Source: DASYSL01 sp036003365 (lineage in GTDB: Bacteria; Eisenbacteria; RBG-16-71-46; DASYSL01). Taken from it: a DNA stretch of 32,534 bases. The notes below the pieces were generated by a model. That model ran no database searches. It was given only the letters and a program-made list of their open reading frames with translations, and was not told the origin of the DNA. Of this stretch, positions 7,978 through 15,450 are shown one piece after another. The stretch is taken from positions 1 through 32,534 of the forward strand of contig DASYSL010000164.1 in assembly GCA_036003365.1 (NCBI GenBank). The letters are read 5' to 3'. Both the position numbers and the translations under genes were made by a program. The stretch's first letter is position 1; every line of letters starts with the position of its first letter.

Positions 7978-9104
7978 TGGGTCACGACGTCGAACCGGGA
8001 GAGATCAAGCTCCTCAGCGTGCTCGAGCCCGAAGGCAAGCCGCGCGCCGACCTCGATGCCGACCTCGATGCGGATCTCATGGTGCGGCTCTATCGCGCCA
8101 TGCACTTTCAGCGCGTGCTCGACGGACGCCTCCTCAACCTCCAGCGGCAGGGCCGCATCGGCTTCTATGGCACGGCCACCGGCCAGGAGGCCACGACCTT
8201 CGCCGCCGCCGCCGCGGTGCGCGACTCGGACTGGGTGTTTCCGGCGCTCCGCGAGGGCGGCGTCCTCTTGTGGCGCGGCTTCCCGCTCGAGAGCTACATC
8301 TGCCAGCTCATCGGCAACCAAGGCGACTCGCTGCACGGCCACCAGATGCCGTGCCACTATGCCGATCGCAGCGTCAACGTCGTGTCGTGGTCGTCGTGCA
8401 TCGCCACCCAGCTGCCGCACGCCGTCGGCATGGCGTTCGCGGCGCGGCGTCTCGGCGATGCCCACATCGCGCTCGCCTTTCTCGGCGACGGGGCCACCTC
8501 GAGCCCCGACTTCCACGCCGCCATGAACTTCGCCGGCGTGTGGAAGGCGCCGGTCGTCTTCGTCTGCCAGAACAACCACTGGGCGATCTCGGTGCCGGTC
8601 TCCAAGCAGACGGCGGTCGCCGAGATCGTGCGCAAGGCCGATGGCTACGGGGTGCCGGGTGTGCGCGTCGACGGCAACGACGCCGCGGCGGTTTATCTCG
8701 CGGTGCGCGAGGCGGCGGGCCGCGCGCGCTCGGGCGGTGGGCCCACGTTCATCGAGGCCGTGACCTATCGCATGGGCGGCCACTCGTCGAGCGACGATCC
8801 CACGCGCTACCGCGAGGACGCCGAGGTGAAGACGTGGGGCGAGCGCGATCCGGTGGTGCGCTTCCGGCGCTATCTCGAGCACCGCAGCCTGTGGGACCAG
8901 GCGCGCGAGGAAGAGGCGACCAAGGACGCCATCAGTCGAATCGGCGCCGCCATCGCCAAGGCGGAGGCGCTGCCGCCGCCCGCCCTCGAGACCATGTTCG
9001 AGGACGTCTACGCCGAGATGCCGTGGCATGTGCGCGAGCAGCGTGACTGGTTCCTCGCCGCCGGCGGCCCCGAAGGCAAGTCCGAAGGCAAGTTCCCGCT
9101 CTGA
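7977..9104 (+). CDS. 2-oxoacid dehydrogenase E1 component, alpha subunit (branched-chain type)
   Basis: 375 residues from ATG 7977; an in-frame ATG at 7968 would add three. Thiamine-diphosphate binding shows as the GDG motif (Gly170-Asp171-Gly172 in LGDGATSSPDFHAAMNFA) ending in the Asn pair at 199-200 (VCQNNHWAISVP). The segment YRMGGHSSSDDPTRYR is characteristic of branched-chain E1alpha (the human enzyme has a closely similar HSTSDD loop), and so is the N-terminal LRLYRAMHFQRVLDGRLLNLQRQGRIGFYGTATGQEA pattern. It would decarboxylate branched 2-oxoacids with the E1beta subunit and hand the acyl group to E2. Being last of the three subunit genes is unusual. The gene is followed after 1 bp by an acetyltransferase. 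Confidence 0.95.
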   Translation: MGHDVEPGEIKLLSVLEPEGKPRADLDADLDADLMVRLYRAMHFQRVLDGRLLNLQRQGRIGFYGTATGQEATTFAAAAAVRDSDWVFPALREGGVLLWRGFPLESYICQLIGNQGDSLHGHQMPCHYADRSVNVVSWSSCIATQLPHAVGMAFAARRLGDAHIALAFLGDGATSSPDFHAAMNFAGVWKAPVVFVCQNNHWAISVPVSKQTAVAEIVRKADGYGVPGVRVDGNDAAAVYLAVREAAGRARSGGGPTFIEAVTYRMGGHSSSDDPTRYREDAEVKTWGERDPVVRFRRYLEHRSLWDQAREEEATKDAISRIGAAIAKAEALPPPALETMFEDVYAEMPWHVREQRDWFLAAGGPEGKSEGKFPL

Positions 9105-9105
9105 C

Positions 9106-9555
9106 GTGCCCGCGAGCGACGCAGGCCGTTATGTCCTCACCACCGGCGTTCCCGCCGAGCGCTTCGAGGATTTGATGGCGCTTCTGCGCTCGGCGTGGTG
9201 GAGCAACGCGCGCACGAGCGAAGACGTGCGCCGCCTGATCGCCGGCCCGAGCCTCTTCTTCTTCGCCTGCGAGCGCGCGAGCGGCCGCCTCGTGGCCATG
9301 GCGCGCGCCCTCAGCGACGGCGTGTACAAGGCCATGGTCTTCGACGTCATCGTGCTGCCCGAGCATCAGGGCCAAGGTCTCGGCTGCCTGGTGATGGAAG
9401 AGCTGCTCGGCCATCCGGCCGTGCGCGCGGCGCAGCACGTCGAGCTCTACTGCCTGCCCGAGCTCGAGCCGTTCTATGAGCGCTGGGGCTTCACCGCAGA
9501 GATCGGCGGCGTGCGGCTCATCCGGCGCACCCAGGGCCCGAAGAGTCCGGCATGA
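9106..9555 (+). CDS. GNAT-family N-acetyltransferase
   Basis: 149 residues using a GTG start directly after the E1alpha stop. The GNAT fold is seen in VDVIVLPEHQGQGLG-type motif A (here FDVIVLPEHQGQGLGCLVMEELL, carrying the Q-x-x-G-x-G acetyl-CoA loop) and the terminal VELYCLPELEPFYERWGF, the motif B tyrosine helix seen in most members. It acetylates an unknown amine, small molecule or protein. Cotranscription with the dehydrogenase genes upstream and the TerC gene downstream (4-bp ATGA overlap) is likely. Nothing in the sequence identifies the substrate. Confidence 0.88.
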   Translation: MPASDAGRYVLTTGVPAERFEDLMALLRSAWWSNARTSEDVRRLIAGPSLFFFACERASGRLVAMARALSDGVYKAMVFDVIVLPEHQGQGLGCLVMEELLGHPAVRAAQHVELYCLPELEPFYERWGFTAEIGGVRLIRRTQGPKSPA

Positions 9556-10334
9556 ATTGGCTCGCCGATCCGAGCGTCTGGGTCTCGCTCGCCACCCTCA
9601 CCGCACTCGAGATCGTCCTCGGCGTCGACAACATCATCTTCATCACGATTCTCGCGGGGAAGCTGCCCACGGGCGAGCGCGACCGCGCGCGCCGCATCGG
9701 CTTGGCACTCGCCATGCTCACGCGCATCGCGCTCCTCGTCTCGCTCACCTGGGTCGTCAGGCTCACGCATCCCCTGTTCAGAGTGTGGGGCCACGACGTC
9801 TCGGGGCGCGATCTCATCCTGCTCGGGGGTGGTCTCTTCCTCCTCGCCAAGAGCACGCTCGAGATCCACGAGAAGCTGGAAGGCGAGGAAGGGGAGAAGT
9901 CCTCGCGGGTGCCGGCGCAGCTGGGCCGCGTCGTGGTGCAGATTGCCCTTCTCGACATCGTGTTCTCGCTCGATTCGGTGATCACGGCCGTGGGCATGGC
10001 GCAACACGTTTGGGTCATGATCGCCGCGGTCGTCATTTCGGTCGCCATCATGTTCTTCTACGCGGGACCGCTCGGCGCTTTCGTCGACCGCCATCCCACG
10101 GTCAAGATCCTGGCCCTGAGCTTTCTGCTCCTCATCGGCATGAGCCTGGTGGCCGACGGGCTGCACCATCACGTGCCCAAGGGTTATCTCTATTTCGCCA
10201 TGGGCTTCGCCGTGCTCGTCGAGGCGCTCAACCTCAAGCTCAGAGCGCGCACGGCCGAGCCCGTGCACCTGCGTGATCCGTACGTCGCCGAGCCGGAGCG
10301 ATTCGGCGGCCCCTTCGACGCGGCGGGGCGTTAG
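9552..10334 (+). CDS. TerC-family integral membrane protein
   Basis: 260 residues with about seven hydrophobic segments. The two diagnostic TerC motifs are present: LEIVLGVDNIIFITILAGKLP near the N-terminus and LLDIVFSLDSVITAVGMAQHVWVM in the middle, each with a conserved Asp in a membrane segment. TerC proteins are tied to tellurite resistance and, in several bacteria, to Mn(II) efflux or metal loading of secreted enzymes, often next to riboswitch-controlled Mn genes; no such element is visible here. A cytoplasmic charged loop (HEKLEGEEGEKSSR) separates the halves. It starts within the stop of the GNAT gene and ends 19 bp before the rhodanese gene. Confidence 0.92.
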   Translation: MNWLADPSVWVSLATLTALEIVLGVDNIIFITILAGKLPTGERDRARRIGLALAMLTRIALLVSLTWVVRLTHPLFRVWGHDVSGRDLILLGGGLFLLAKSTLEIHEKLEGEEGEKSSRVPAQLGRVVVQIALLDIVFSLDSVITAVGMAQHVWVMIAAVVISVAIMFFYAGPLGAFVDRHPTVKILALSFLLLIGMSLVADGLHHHVPKGYLYFAMGFAVLVEALNLKLRARTAEPVHLRDPYVAEPERFGGPFDAAGR

Positions 10335-10353
10335 GATCAGCGAAGGAGGTGCG

Positions 10354-10725
10354 ATGAAACACAGCGAAGGTTTCCTGAAGCTGGTCGGCGACGCCAAGAA
10401 GAACATCCAGGAGTGCTCGGTCGACGACGTGTGGCAGCGGCAGCAGCGCGGGGAGAAGCTCGTGCTGGTCGACGTGCGCGAGGATTCCGAATGGGCCCGG
10501 GGGCACGCCGAGGGCGCTCTCCATCTGAGCCGTGGCGTGCTCGAGCGCGACATCGAGAAGGTCATCCCCGACAAAGACACGGAGATCATCCTCTACTGCG
10601 GCGGCGGCTTCCGCTCGGCGCTTTCGGCCGAGAACCTGGGCAAGATGGGATACAAGCACGTGTCGTCGATGGACGGTGGCTTTCGCGGCTGGCTCGAAGC
10701 CGGGATGCCGGTGACCAAGGATTAG
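10354..10725 (+). CDS. Single-domain rhodanese (sulfurtransferase-like) protein
   Basis: 123 residues of one rhodanese domain: VLVDVREDSEWARGHAEGALHLSRGVLERDIEKVIPDKDTEIILYC then GGGFRSALSAENLGKMGYKHVSSMDGGFRGWLEAGMPV. The active-site Cys82 sits in the six-residue loop CGGGFR. It could carry a persulfide for sulfur transfer or cyanide detoxification. The ATG at 10354 has AAGGAGGT upstream. It has no signal peptide and is cytoplasmic. It is the last gene of the run beginning at rfaE1. Confidence 0.93.
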   Translation: MKHSEGFLKLVGDAKKNIQECSVDDVWQRQQRGEKLVLVDVREDSEWARGHAEGALHLSRGVLERDIEKVIPDKDTEIILYCGGGFRSALSAENLGKMGYKHVSSMDGGFRGWLEAGMPVTKD

Positions 10726-10744
10726 GCATCGCCGGGATTCTCGC

Positions 10745-10773
10745 TTGACGGCGGTGCAGCCCGGTGAAATAAC
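10745..10773 (+). promoter_or_regulatory. Predicted sigma70-type promoter of the response regulator gene
   Basis: TTGACG at 10745-10750, a 17-bp spacer, then AATAAC at 10768-10773 (four of six matches to the -10 consensus). It lies in the 147-bp gap between the rhodanese gene and the response regulator and leaves a leader of about 90 nt if translation starts at 10873. Confidence 0.45.
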
Positions 10774-10872
10774 CAATCCACGAATCCGACCCGCCCGGTC
10801 CGGCTTTCCGAGGCGGTTGAGGAGGCCAGCCCTCGTCGGAGAATCGCTCTCCAAGCCCGGTGGAGTTGCGAG

Positions 10873-11733
10873 ATGAGACTGCCCAGAATCGCTTCACGCT
10901 TCGCACGCCGTGTGCAGCGTCCGATCTTGACGTTCGGGCGCTCGGCCTCCTCGCAAGCTTCAGCTCCCCGAGCGGCTGCGCTCGATCTCGTGCCGGGACC
11001 GCCCGGCCCCGCGTCCGATTCCACGCCCGACGAGTCGCCACGCTCGAGTGAAGGTGTTCGCGTCATGCTCGTCGACGATCACGTGCTCGTGCGCGCAGGC
11101 GTGCGCACCCTGCTCGAGGAAAAGCACCACTTCGAGGTGGTCGCGGAAGCGCGCGAGGGCATCGAAGCCCTCGATCTCCTCGGCCGTGTTTCGCCGCGCG
11201 TGGTCGTGATGGATCTCATCATGCCCGGGCTCGGCGGTCTCGAGACCACGCGCCAGATCCGCGAGCGCTTCCCCGAGACCGGTGTCGTCATCCTCTCCAT
11301 GTATTGCGACGAGGATCAGGTCGCTTTCGCCATCGCGGCGGGGGCGCGCGGATTCGTGCGCAAAGGCGCCGAGATGGGACGGCTCGCCGACGCCATCCGC
11401 AACGTTGCGGAGGGCCGTCTCGACTTCGGCGATGTGATCCCCGACGACCGGCTGCATGTGTTGCTCGCGAGTCCGCCCGCCCTCGGGCGTTACGAGTCGC
11501 TGACGCGCCGCGAGCGCGAAGTCCTGCACCTCACCGCCTGGGGCTTCACGAGCGGACGCATCGCCGAGCAGCTGGCCATCAGCCCGCGCACCGTCGAGAC
11601 GCACCGCGCGCATCTCCTGCACAAGCTCGGGCTCCGCAACCACGTGGATCTCGTGTTCTTCGCCATCCGCCACGGCGTGCTGACGCCTGACAGCGCCGAA
11701 GCCCTGCGCGCGCGGGATCGCACCTCGCACTAG
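10873..11733 (+). CDS. NarL/FixJ-type response regulator (receiver plus LuxR HTH)
   Basis: 286 residues as called from ATG 10873 (GGTGGAG upstream). The receiver runs from about residue 62 (VRVMLVDDHVLVRAGVRTLLEE) with phospho-acceptor Asp114 in VVVMDLIMPGLGGLETT and a conserved Lys in FVRKGAE. The LuxR-type HTH at about 215-275 reads LTRREREVLHLTAWGFTSGRIAEQLAISPRTVETHRAHLLHKLGL. It should bind DNA when phosphorylated. The first 64 residues are a basic, Ala/Pro-rich tail unlike any domain; ATG 11065, with GAAGGTG upstream, would give a conventional 222-residue regulator and may be the true start. No partner kinase is adjacent; the hybrid kinase at 198 is the only one in the window. Confidence 0.9.
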   Translation: MRLPRIASRFARRVQRPILTFGRSASSQASAPRAAALDLVPGPPGPASDSTPDESPRSSEGVRVMLVDDHVLVRAGVRTLLEEKHHFEVVAEAREGIEALDLLGRVSPRVVVMDLIMPGLGGLETTRQIRERFPETGVVILSMYCDEDQVAFAIAAGARGFVRKGAEMGRLADAIRNVAEGRLDFGDVIPDDRLHVLLASPPALGRYESLTRREREVLHLTAWGFTSGRIAEQLAISPRTVETHRAHLLHKLGLRNHVDLVFFAIRHGVLTPDSAEALRARDRTSH

Positions 11734-11757
11734 ATTCAGGCGCGGCGGGCGGTGCGC

Positions 11758-11786
11758 TTGACACTCGCGCAACCCGCCACCTAAGT
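11758..11786 (+). promoter_or_regulatory. Possible promoter of the sucCD-ndk operon
   Basis: A perfect TTGACA -35 at 11758-11763 is followed after 17 bp by CTAAGT (11781-11786), which is a poor -10. It sits about 120 bp upstream of sucC and just after the response regulator stop. Only the -35 is convincing. Confidence 0.35.
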
Positions 11787-11908
11787 TCGCCCCGAGCTTG
11801 CCTTCCCGCCCATTCCGGGCGCACGGATCCGATTTCCCGACGCGAGCCAAGCGATTTGCCGGCGAGGGGTGCGTGCCTTGCCGGCGCACGTCCCCTGAGG
11901 AGCAGGCG

Positions 11909-13051
11909 ATGAATCTCCACGAGTACCAAGCGAAAGAGATCTTCGCGCGCTACGACATTCCGATCTCGCCGGGCCATGTGGCCACGACCCCCGACGAGGC
12001 GCGCGCCTTCGCCGAGCGCCTCGGCTTCCCGGTGGTGATCAAGGCGCAGGTTCACTCCGGCGGCCGCGGCAAGGCGGGCGGCGTGAAGCTCGCGGCCTCG
12101 GCCGAGGAGGCGGAGGAGAAGGCGCGCGCCATCTTGGCCCTGACCATCCAAGGCTTGCCGGTGCGGCAGGTGCTGGTGACGCGGGCGGTCGACATCGCGT
12201 CAGAGACCTACGCCGGCATCCTGCTCGATCGCGCCACCAAGCAGCCGCTCGTCATGCTGAGTGCGGCCGGCGGCGTCGAGATCGAGGAGACGGCGCGCAC
12301 TTCGCCCGAGAAGATCATCAAGTACATGGTCTCGCCGCGCACCGGGCTGCTCGCCTATCAGGCGCGCGATCTGATGCGCCGCGTGCAGCCGGAGCCCGCA
12401 CTCGCCACCAAGATGGCCACCGTCCTCGAGAAGCTCTATCGCGTGTGGTGGGACAGCGACGCCTCGCTGTGCGAGATCAATCCGCTGGTCGTGACCGTGG
12501 CCGGCGAGGTGCTGGCGCTCGACGCCAAGATGAGCCTCGACGACAACGCGCTCTACCGTCATCCCGATCTCGTCGCCTACCGCGACGACCGCGACGAGTC
12601 GGCGGGCGCGGTGCTGGCGCGTGAGAAGGGCCTCTCGTACGTGAAGCTCGACGGCGACATCGGCTGCATCGTGAACGGCGCCGGCCTGGCCATGGCCACG
12701 CTCGACCTGGTGCAGCACTTCGGCGGCTCGCCGGCCAACTTCCTCGACATCGGCGGCTCGTCGAATCCGGAGAAGATGGTCACCGCACTCCAGGTCATCA
12801 CCGGCGACGCGCACGTGCGCGCCATCCTCATCAACATCTTCGGCGGCATCACGCGTTGCGACGACGTGGCGCGCGGCCTGCTCATCGCGCTCGACCGGAT
12901 GCAGGTCGACGCGCCCATCGTCATTCGTCTGACCGGCACCAACGAAGCCGAGGCGCGCGCCATCCTCGAAGCCCGCGGGCTCTCGGCCACCACCTCGATG
13001 GAAGAAGCGGTGCAGGACGCCGTGGCGCGCGCGCAGGGGGTGACGGTATGA
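11909..13051 (+). CDS. sucC: Succinyl-CoA synthetase beta subunit
   Basis: 380 residues, close to the usual 385-390. The ATP-grasp start reads MNLHEYQAKEIFARYDIPISPG with VVIKAQVHSGGRGKAGGVKLA. Further marks are WDSDASLCEINPLVV (metal-binding Glu/Asn), LALDAKMSLDDNALYRHPD, and the CoA-ligase part SYVKLDGDIGCIVNGAGLAMATLDLVQHFGGSPANFLDIGG and INIFGGITRCDDVARG. With SucD it makes ATP or GTP from succinyl-CoA in the TCA cycle. ATG 11909 follows GAGGAGC. The stop overlaps sucD by 4 bp. Confidence 0.97.
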   Translation: MNLHEYQAKEIFARYDIPISPGHVATTPDEARAFAERLGFPVVIKAQVHSGGRGKAGGVKLAASAEEAEEKARAILALTIQGLPVRQVLVTRAVDIASETYAGILLDRATKQPLVMLSAAGGVEIEETARTSPEKIIKYMVSPRTGLLAYQARDLMRRVQPEPALATKMATVLEKLYRVWWDSDASLCEINPLVVTVAGEVLALDAKMSLDDNALYRHPDLVAYRDDRDESAGAVLAREKGLSYVKLDGDIGCIVNGAGLAMATLDLVQHFGGSPANFLDIGGSSNPEKMVTALQVITGDAHVRAILINIFGGITRCDDVARGLLIALDRMQVDAPIVIRLTGTNEAEARAILEARGLSATTSMEEAVQDAVARAQGVTV

Positions 13052-14097
13052 GCGTCCTCATCGACAAGAAGACCAAGCTCGTGGTGCAGGGCATCACGGG
13101 ACGGGACGGCTCGTTCCACGCCAAGGCGATGCAGGATTACGGCACGCGCTTGGTCGCCGGGGTAACTCCGGCGCGCGCCGGCTCCGAGATCTTTGGCGTT
13201 CCGGTCTTCGGCGGCGTGGCCGAGGCGGTGGCGAAGACGGGCGCCAACACGTCGGTCATCTACGTGCCGCCGCCGTTCGCGGCCGATGCCATTTACGAAG
13301 CCGCGGACGCCGGCATCTCGCTCATCGTGTGCATCACCGAAGGCATTCCGGTGCGCGACATGATCGGCGTGTGGTCGTATCTCGAGGATCTGAGCAAGCG
13401 GCCCGAGGGCGGACCGCGCCTGCTCGGGCCCAACTGTCCGGGGCTCATCACGCCGGGCCAGTCGAAGGTGGGCATCCTGCCCGGCCACATCTGCAAGCCG
13501 GGCCGCGTCGGTCTCGTGTCGCGAAGCGGCACGCTCACCTATGAAGTGGTGGACCAGCTGACGCGCGCCGGCATCGGCCAATCGACGTGCATCGGCATCG
13601 GCGGCGACCCCGTGCTGGGCACGAACTTCATCGACGCCTTACGCCTGTTCGAAGGCGACGACGCCACCGATGCCGTGGTGCTCATGGGCGAGATCGGCGG
13701 GTCCGACGAGGAGGCGGCGGCGCGCTACATCGCGGCCCACATGTCGAAGCCCGTCGTGGCGTTCATCGCCGGGCGCACCGCACCCCCGGGCAAGCGCATG
13801 GGCCACGCCGGCGCCATCGTTTCGGGGGGCACCGGAACCGCGGCCGAGAAGATCGCCGCCTTCCAGGCCGCGGGTGTGCCCGTGGCCGATCTCCCGTCGC
13901 AGATCCCGGGCCTCGTGCGCGCAGCGCTCGCCAAGCCACACAGGAAGTCGACGGTGAGGGCGAATGGTCGCCGGCCTTCGCCACCCAAGATGAAAGCCAA
14001 GGCGAGGGCCAAATCGAAGCCCAAGCGCGCCAAGGCGACCAAGACCACCAAGCCGGCGCGCCGCACCAAGACGGCCCGCCCGCGCAAACGGAAATAA
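13048..14097 (+). CDS. sucD: Succinyl-CoA synthetase alpha subunit with a C-terminal basic tail
   Basis: 349 residues where about 290 is usual. The body is canonical: SVLIDKKTKLVVQGITGRDGSFHAKAMQDYGT, LLGPNCPGLITPGQSKVGILPGH, and the phospho-histidine loop MGHAGAIVSGGTGTA with His253. The subunit binds CoA and carries the phosphohistidine intermediate. From about residue 296 a 54-residue tail follows, with 25 Lys/Arg, no acidic residue and Ala/Pro/Thr filling, like the tails of histone H1-like bacterial proteins. The tail is in frame and uninterrupted to the TAA. It may bind nucleic acid or polyphosphate, or be disordered filler. ndk follows after 11 bp. Confidence 0.96.
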   Translation: MSVLIDKKTKLVVQGITGRDGSFHAKAMQDYGTRLVAGVTPARAGSEIFGVPVFGGVAEAVAKTGANTSVIYVPPPFAADAIYEAADAGISLIVCITEGIPVRDMIGVWSYLEDLSKRPEGGPRLLGPNCPGLITPGQSKVGILPGHICKPGRVGLVSRSGTLTYEVVDQLTRAGIGQSTCIGIGGDPVLGTNFIDALRLFEGDDATDAVVLMGEIGGSDEEAAARYIAAHMSKPVVAFIAGRTAPPGKRMGHAGAIVSGGTGTAAEKIAAFQAAGVPVADLPSQIPGLVRAALAKPHRKSTVRANGRRPSPPKMKAKARAKSKPKRAKATKTTKPARRTKTARPRKRK

Positions 14098-14108
14098 GAG
14101 GAGAACGA

Positions 14109-14525
14109 ATGGAACGCACGCTGTTCATCGTCAAGCCGGACGCGGTCGAGAGGAATCTGATCGGAAAGATCGTGGCCCACGTCGAAGGCGAGGGCTTCCG
14201 CGTCGTGCACGCGCGCCTGGCGCGCCTGACGCGCGCCGAAGCCGAAGGCTTCTACGCCGAGCACAAGGAGCGCCCGTTCTTCGGCGATCTCGTGGCCTAC
14301 ATGACCTCGGGCCCGGTGCTGCTCACCGGCCTCGAGCGCGCCGACGCGGTGAAGAAGCTGCGCGAGGTGGTGGGCGCCACCGATCCGGCGCAGGCCGCGC
14401 CGAACACGGTGCGCAAGGTTTTTGGCATCGACAAGCAGCGCAACTCGGTGCACGCCTCCGACAGCCTGCCCTCGGCCGAGCGCGAGCTGCGCTTCTTCTT
14501 CGAGAACGAGTTGGCGCGCGCCTAG
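14109..14525 (+). CDS. ndk: Nucleoside diphosphate kinase
   Basis: 138 residues, standard length. It transfers the gamma phosphate of ATP to NDPs through a phosphohistidine; the active-site signature NSVHASDS is intact. Also seen are ERTLFIVKPDAVERNLIGKIVAHVEGEGF, FYAEHKERPFFGDLVAYMTSGPV and GATDPAQAAPNTVRKVFGIDKQRNSVHASDS. It sits 11 bp after sucD with AGGAGAA upstream; sucCD-ndk clustering is found in other phyla, where NDK can use the nucleotide triphosphate made by SucCD. Confidence 0.97.
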   Translation: MERTLFIVKPDAVERNLIGKIVAHVEGEGFRVVHARLARLTRAEAEGFYAEHKERPFFGDLVAYMTSGPVLLTGLERADAVKKLREVVGATDPAQAAPNTVRKVFGIDKQRNSVHASDSLPSAERELRFFFENELARA

Positions 14526-14558
14526 GGATTCTAGACGCGCCGACCCGTTCCAGTGCAG

Positions 14559-14638
14559 GCAAGTGGTCACCTTTCGCACGGTGCCCACTTGGTGGCCGCA
14601 CGGCATGCAAGTGGTCACGTTTCGCGGTTGGCCCACTT
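14559..14638. repeat. Two 32-bp hairpin repeats between convergent genes (IS-end-like)
   Basis: Copies at 14559-14590 and 14607-14638 are 26 of 32 identical at a period of 48 bp. Each starts GCAAGTGGTCAC and ends CCCACTT, so the ends are near inverted repeats; in the first copy AAGTGGTCAC pairs with GTGCCCACTT with one mismatch around a 10-nt loop. They fill the space between the ndk stop and the stop of the minus-strand secreted-protein gene, and could terminate both transcripts. The multiple GTGGTCAC-type repeats resemble the termini of IS21-family elements as I recall them, but no transposase gene is present. Confidence 0.6.
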
Positions 14639-14644
14639 CGCGCG

Positions 14645-15343
14645 TTAGCGGTACTTCGCCTTCATTTCTCCCCAAGTCGTTGGCTGCGTAGCGACGACGA
14701 AGGGGCAGTCGTAGCGGACGTTCCACAGGCAATAGTTCGAGTAGTCCATGGCCGTGTAGTACGGGACGCCGCCATCGTGGTAGAGAACGAGCCCGTTCAA
14801 GACGAAGCAAGCTCCGAGCGTGCACCCGTCGCACCCCTGATCGGGATTTCCGAAGACGATCTGCGATGCGTAGTACTCCTTGCCCGCCTGGAGTGGGATC
14901 GGGGCGCCGGAGCTCGCCTGCACCTGAAACTCGAGGCGCGCCATGCCCCAGTCGCCGACCGGGCTGGGCTCGAACTGAACCGTTGCCTGACCGCGGCCTC
15001 CCCAGGGATCGGTGTACGTCGAGGGCCCGCTCGAAAAGTCGGAGGTCGAGGAAAGCGCATCGCCCCGGCATCCGCCGTAAGGCGCGAATGTCCACCACGA
15101 GGGAAGCGCATAGGGCTTGGTGCAGAAATCGATGTAGCCCCAAACGCTCTCGAGGTTGTTCACGTTGGGCGGCGCGGTGAAGGAAATGACGAGCTTGGAT
15201 TGGTCCGGCAGGGCGCTACAGTCAGGCGCGACGAACTGGTCTCCAGCGATCGAGTCTCCCCAACCCATGTGACGGACGAATTGTGCCTGCGCGGTTCCGG
15301 CGGTGAGGACGAGGAAGGCAATCGCGGGTAGCAAAAGTCGCAT
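14645..15343 (-). CDS. Secreted Cys-rich protein of unknown function
   Basis: 232 residues. The start MRLLLPAIAFLVLTAGTAQAQ is a clean Sec signal peptide cut after AQA. The mature part has eight cysteines, including the cluster GCDGCTLGACF and C-terminal YCLWNVRYDCPF, enough for four disulfides, plus many Trp/Tyr residues and a beta-rich pattern. No known domain is recognised. ATG 15343 follows AAGGAGG at good spacing. It is a single gene on the minus strand, converging on ndk, with less extreme GC content than its neighbours and repeats on both sides, so it may be a recent arrival. Confidence 0.8.
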   Translation of the reverse strand: MRLLLPAIAFLVLTAGTAQAQFVRHMGWGDSIAGDQFVAPDCSALPDQSKLVISFTAPPNVNNLESVWGYIDFCTKPYALPSWWTFAPYGGCRGDALSSTSDFSSGPSTYTDPWGGRGQATVQFEPSPVGDWGMARLEFQVQASSGAPIPLQAGKEYYASQIVFGNPDQGCDGCTLGACFVLNGLVLYHDGGVPYYTAMDYSNYCLWNVRYDCPFVVATQPTTWGEMKAKYR

Positions 15344-15386
15344 CGGGCCTCCTTGTCGGGATGTGAAGACGGCGGATGAGGCAACA

Positions 15387-15416
15387 ATGATATCAGCGTA
15401 GAAGTGGACCTGTCCC
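15387..15416 (-). promoter_or_regulatory. Predicted promoter of the Cys-rich secreted protein
   Basis: Read on the minus strand: GGGACA (15416-15411), an 18-bp spacer, then TATCAT (15392-15387), five of six matches to the -10 consensus. Transcription would start near 15380, leaving a leader of about 37 nt before ATG 15343. Confidence 0.45.
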
Positions 15417-15450
15417 GGGCTCACCGTTCGGTTGCTCCGGAACGTCCTAA

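Noticed and set aside
9552..10334. A Mn-responsive yybP-ykoY riboswitch before the TerC gene
   Set aside because: The gene starts inside the stop codon of the preceding gene, leaving no leader for such an element.
13933..14097. A separate small histone-like gene after sucD
   Set aside because: No stop or convincing start separates it from sucD; the tail is in frame with the enzyme.
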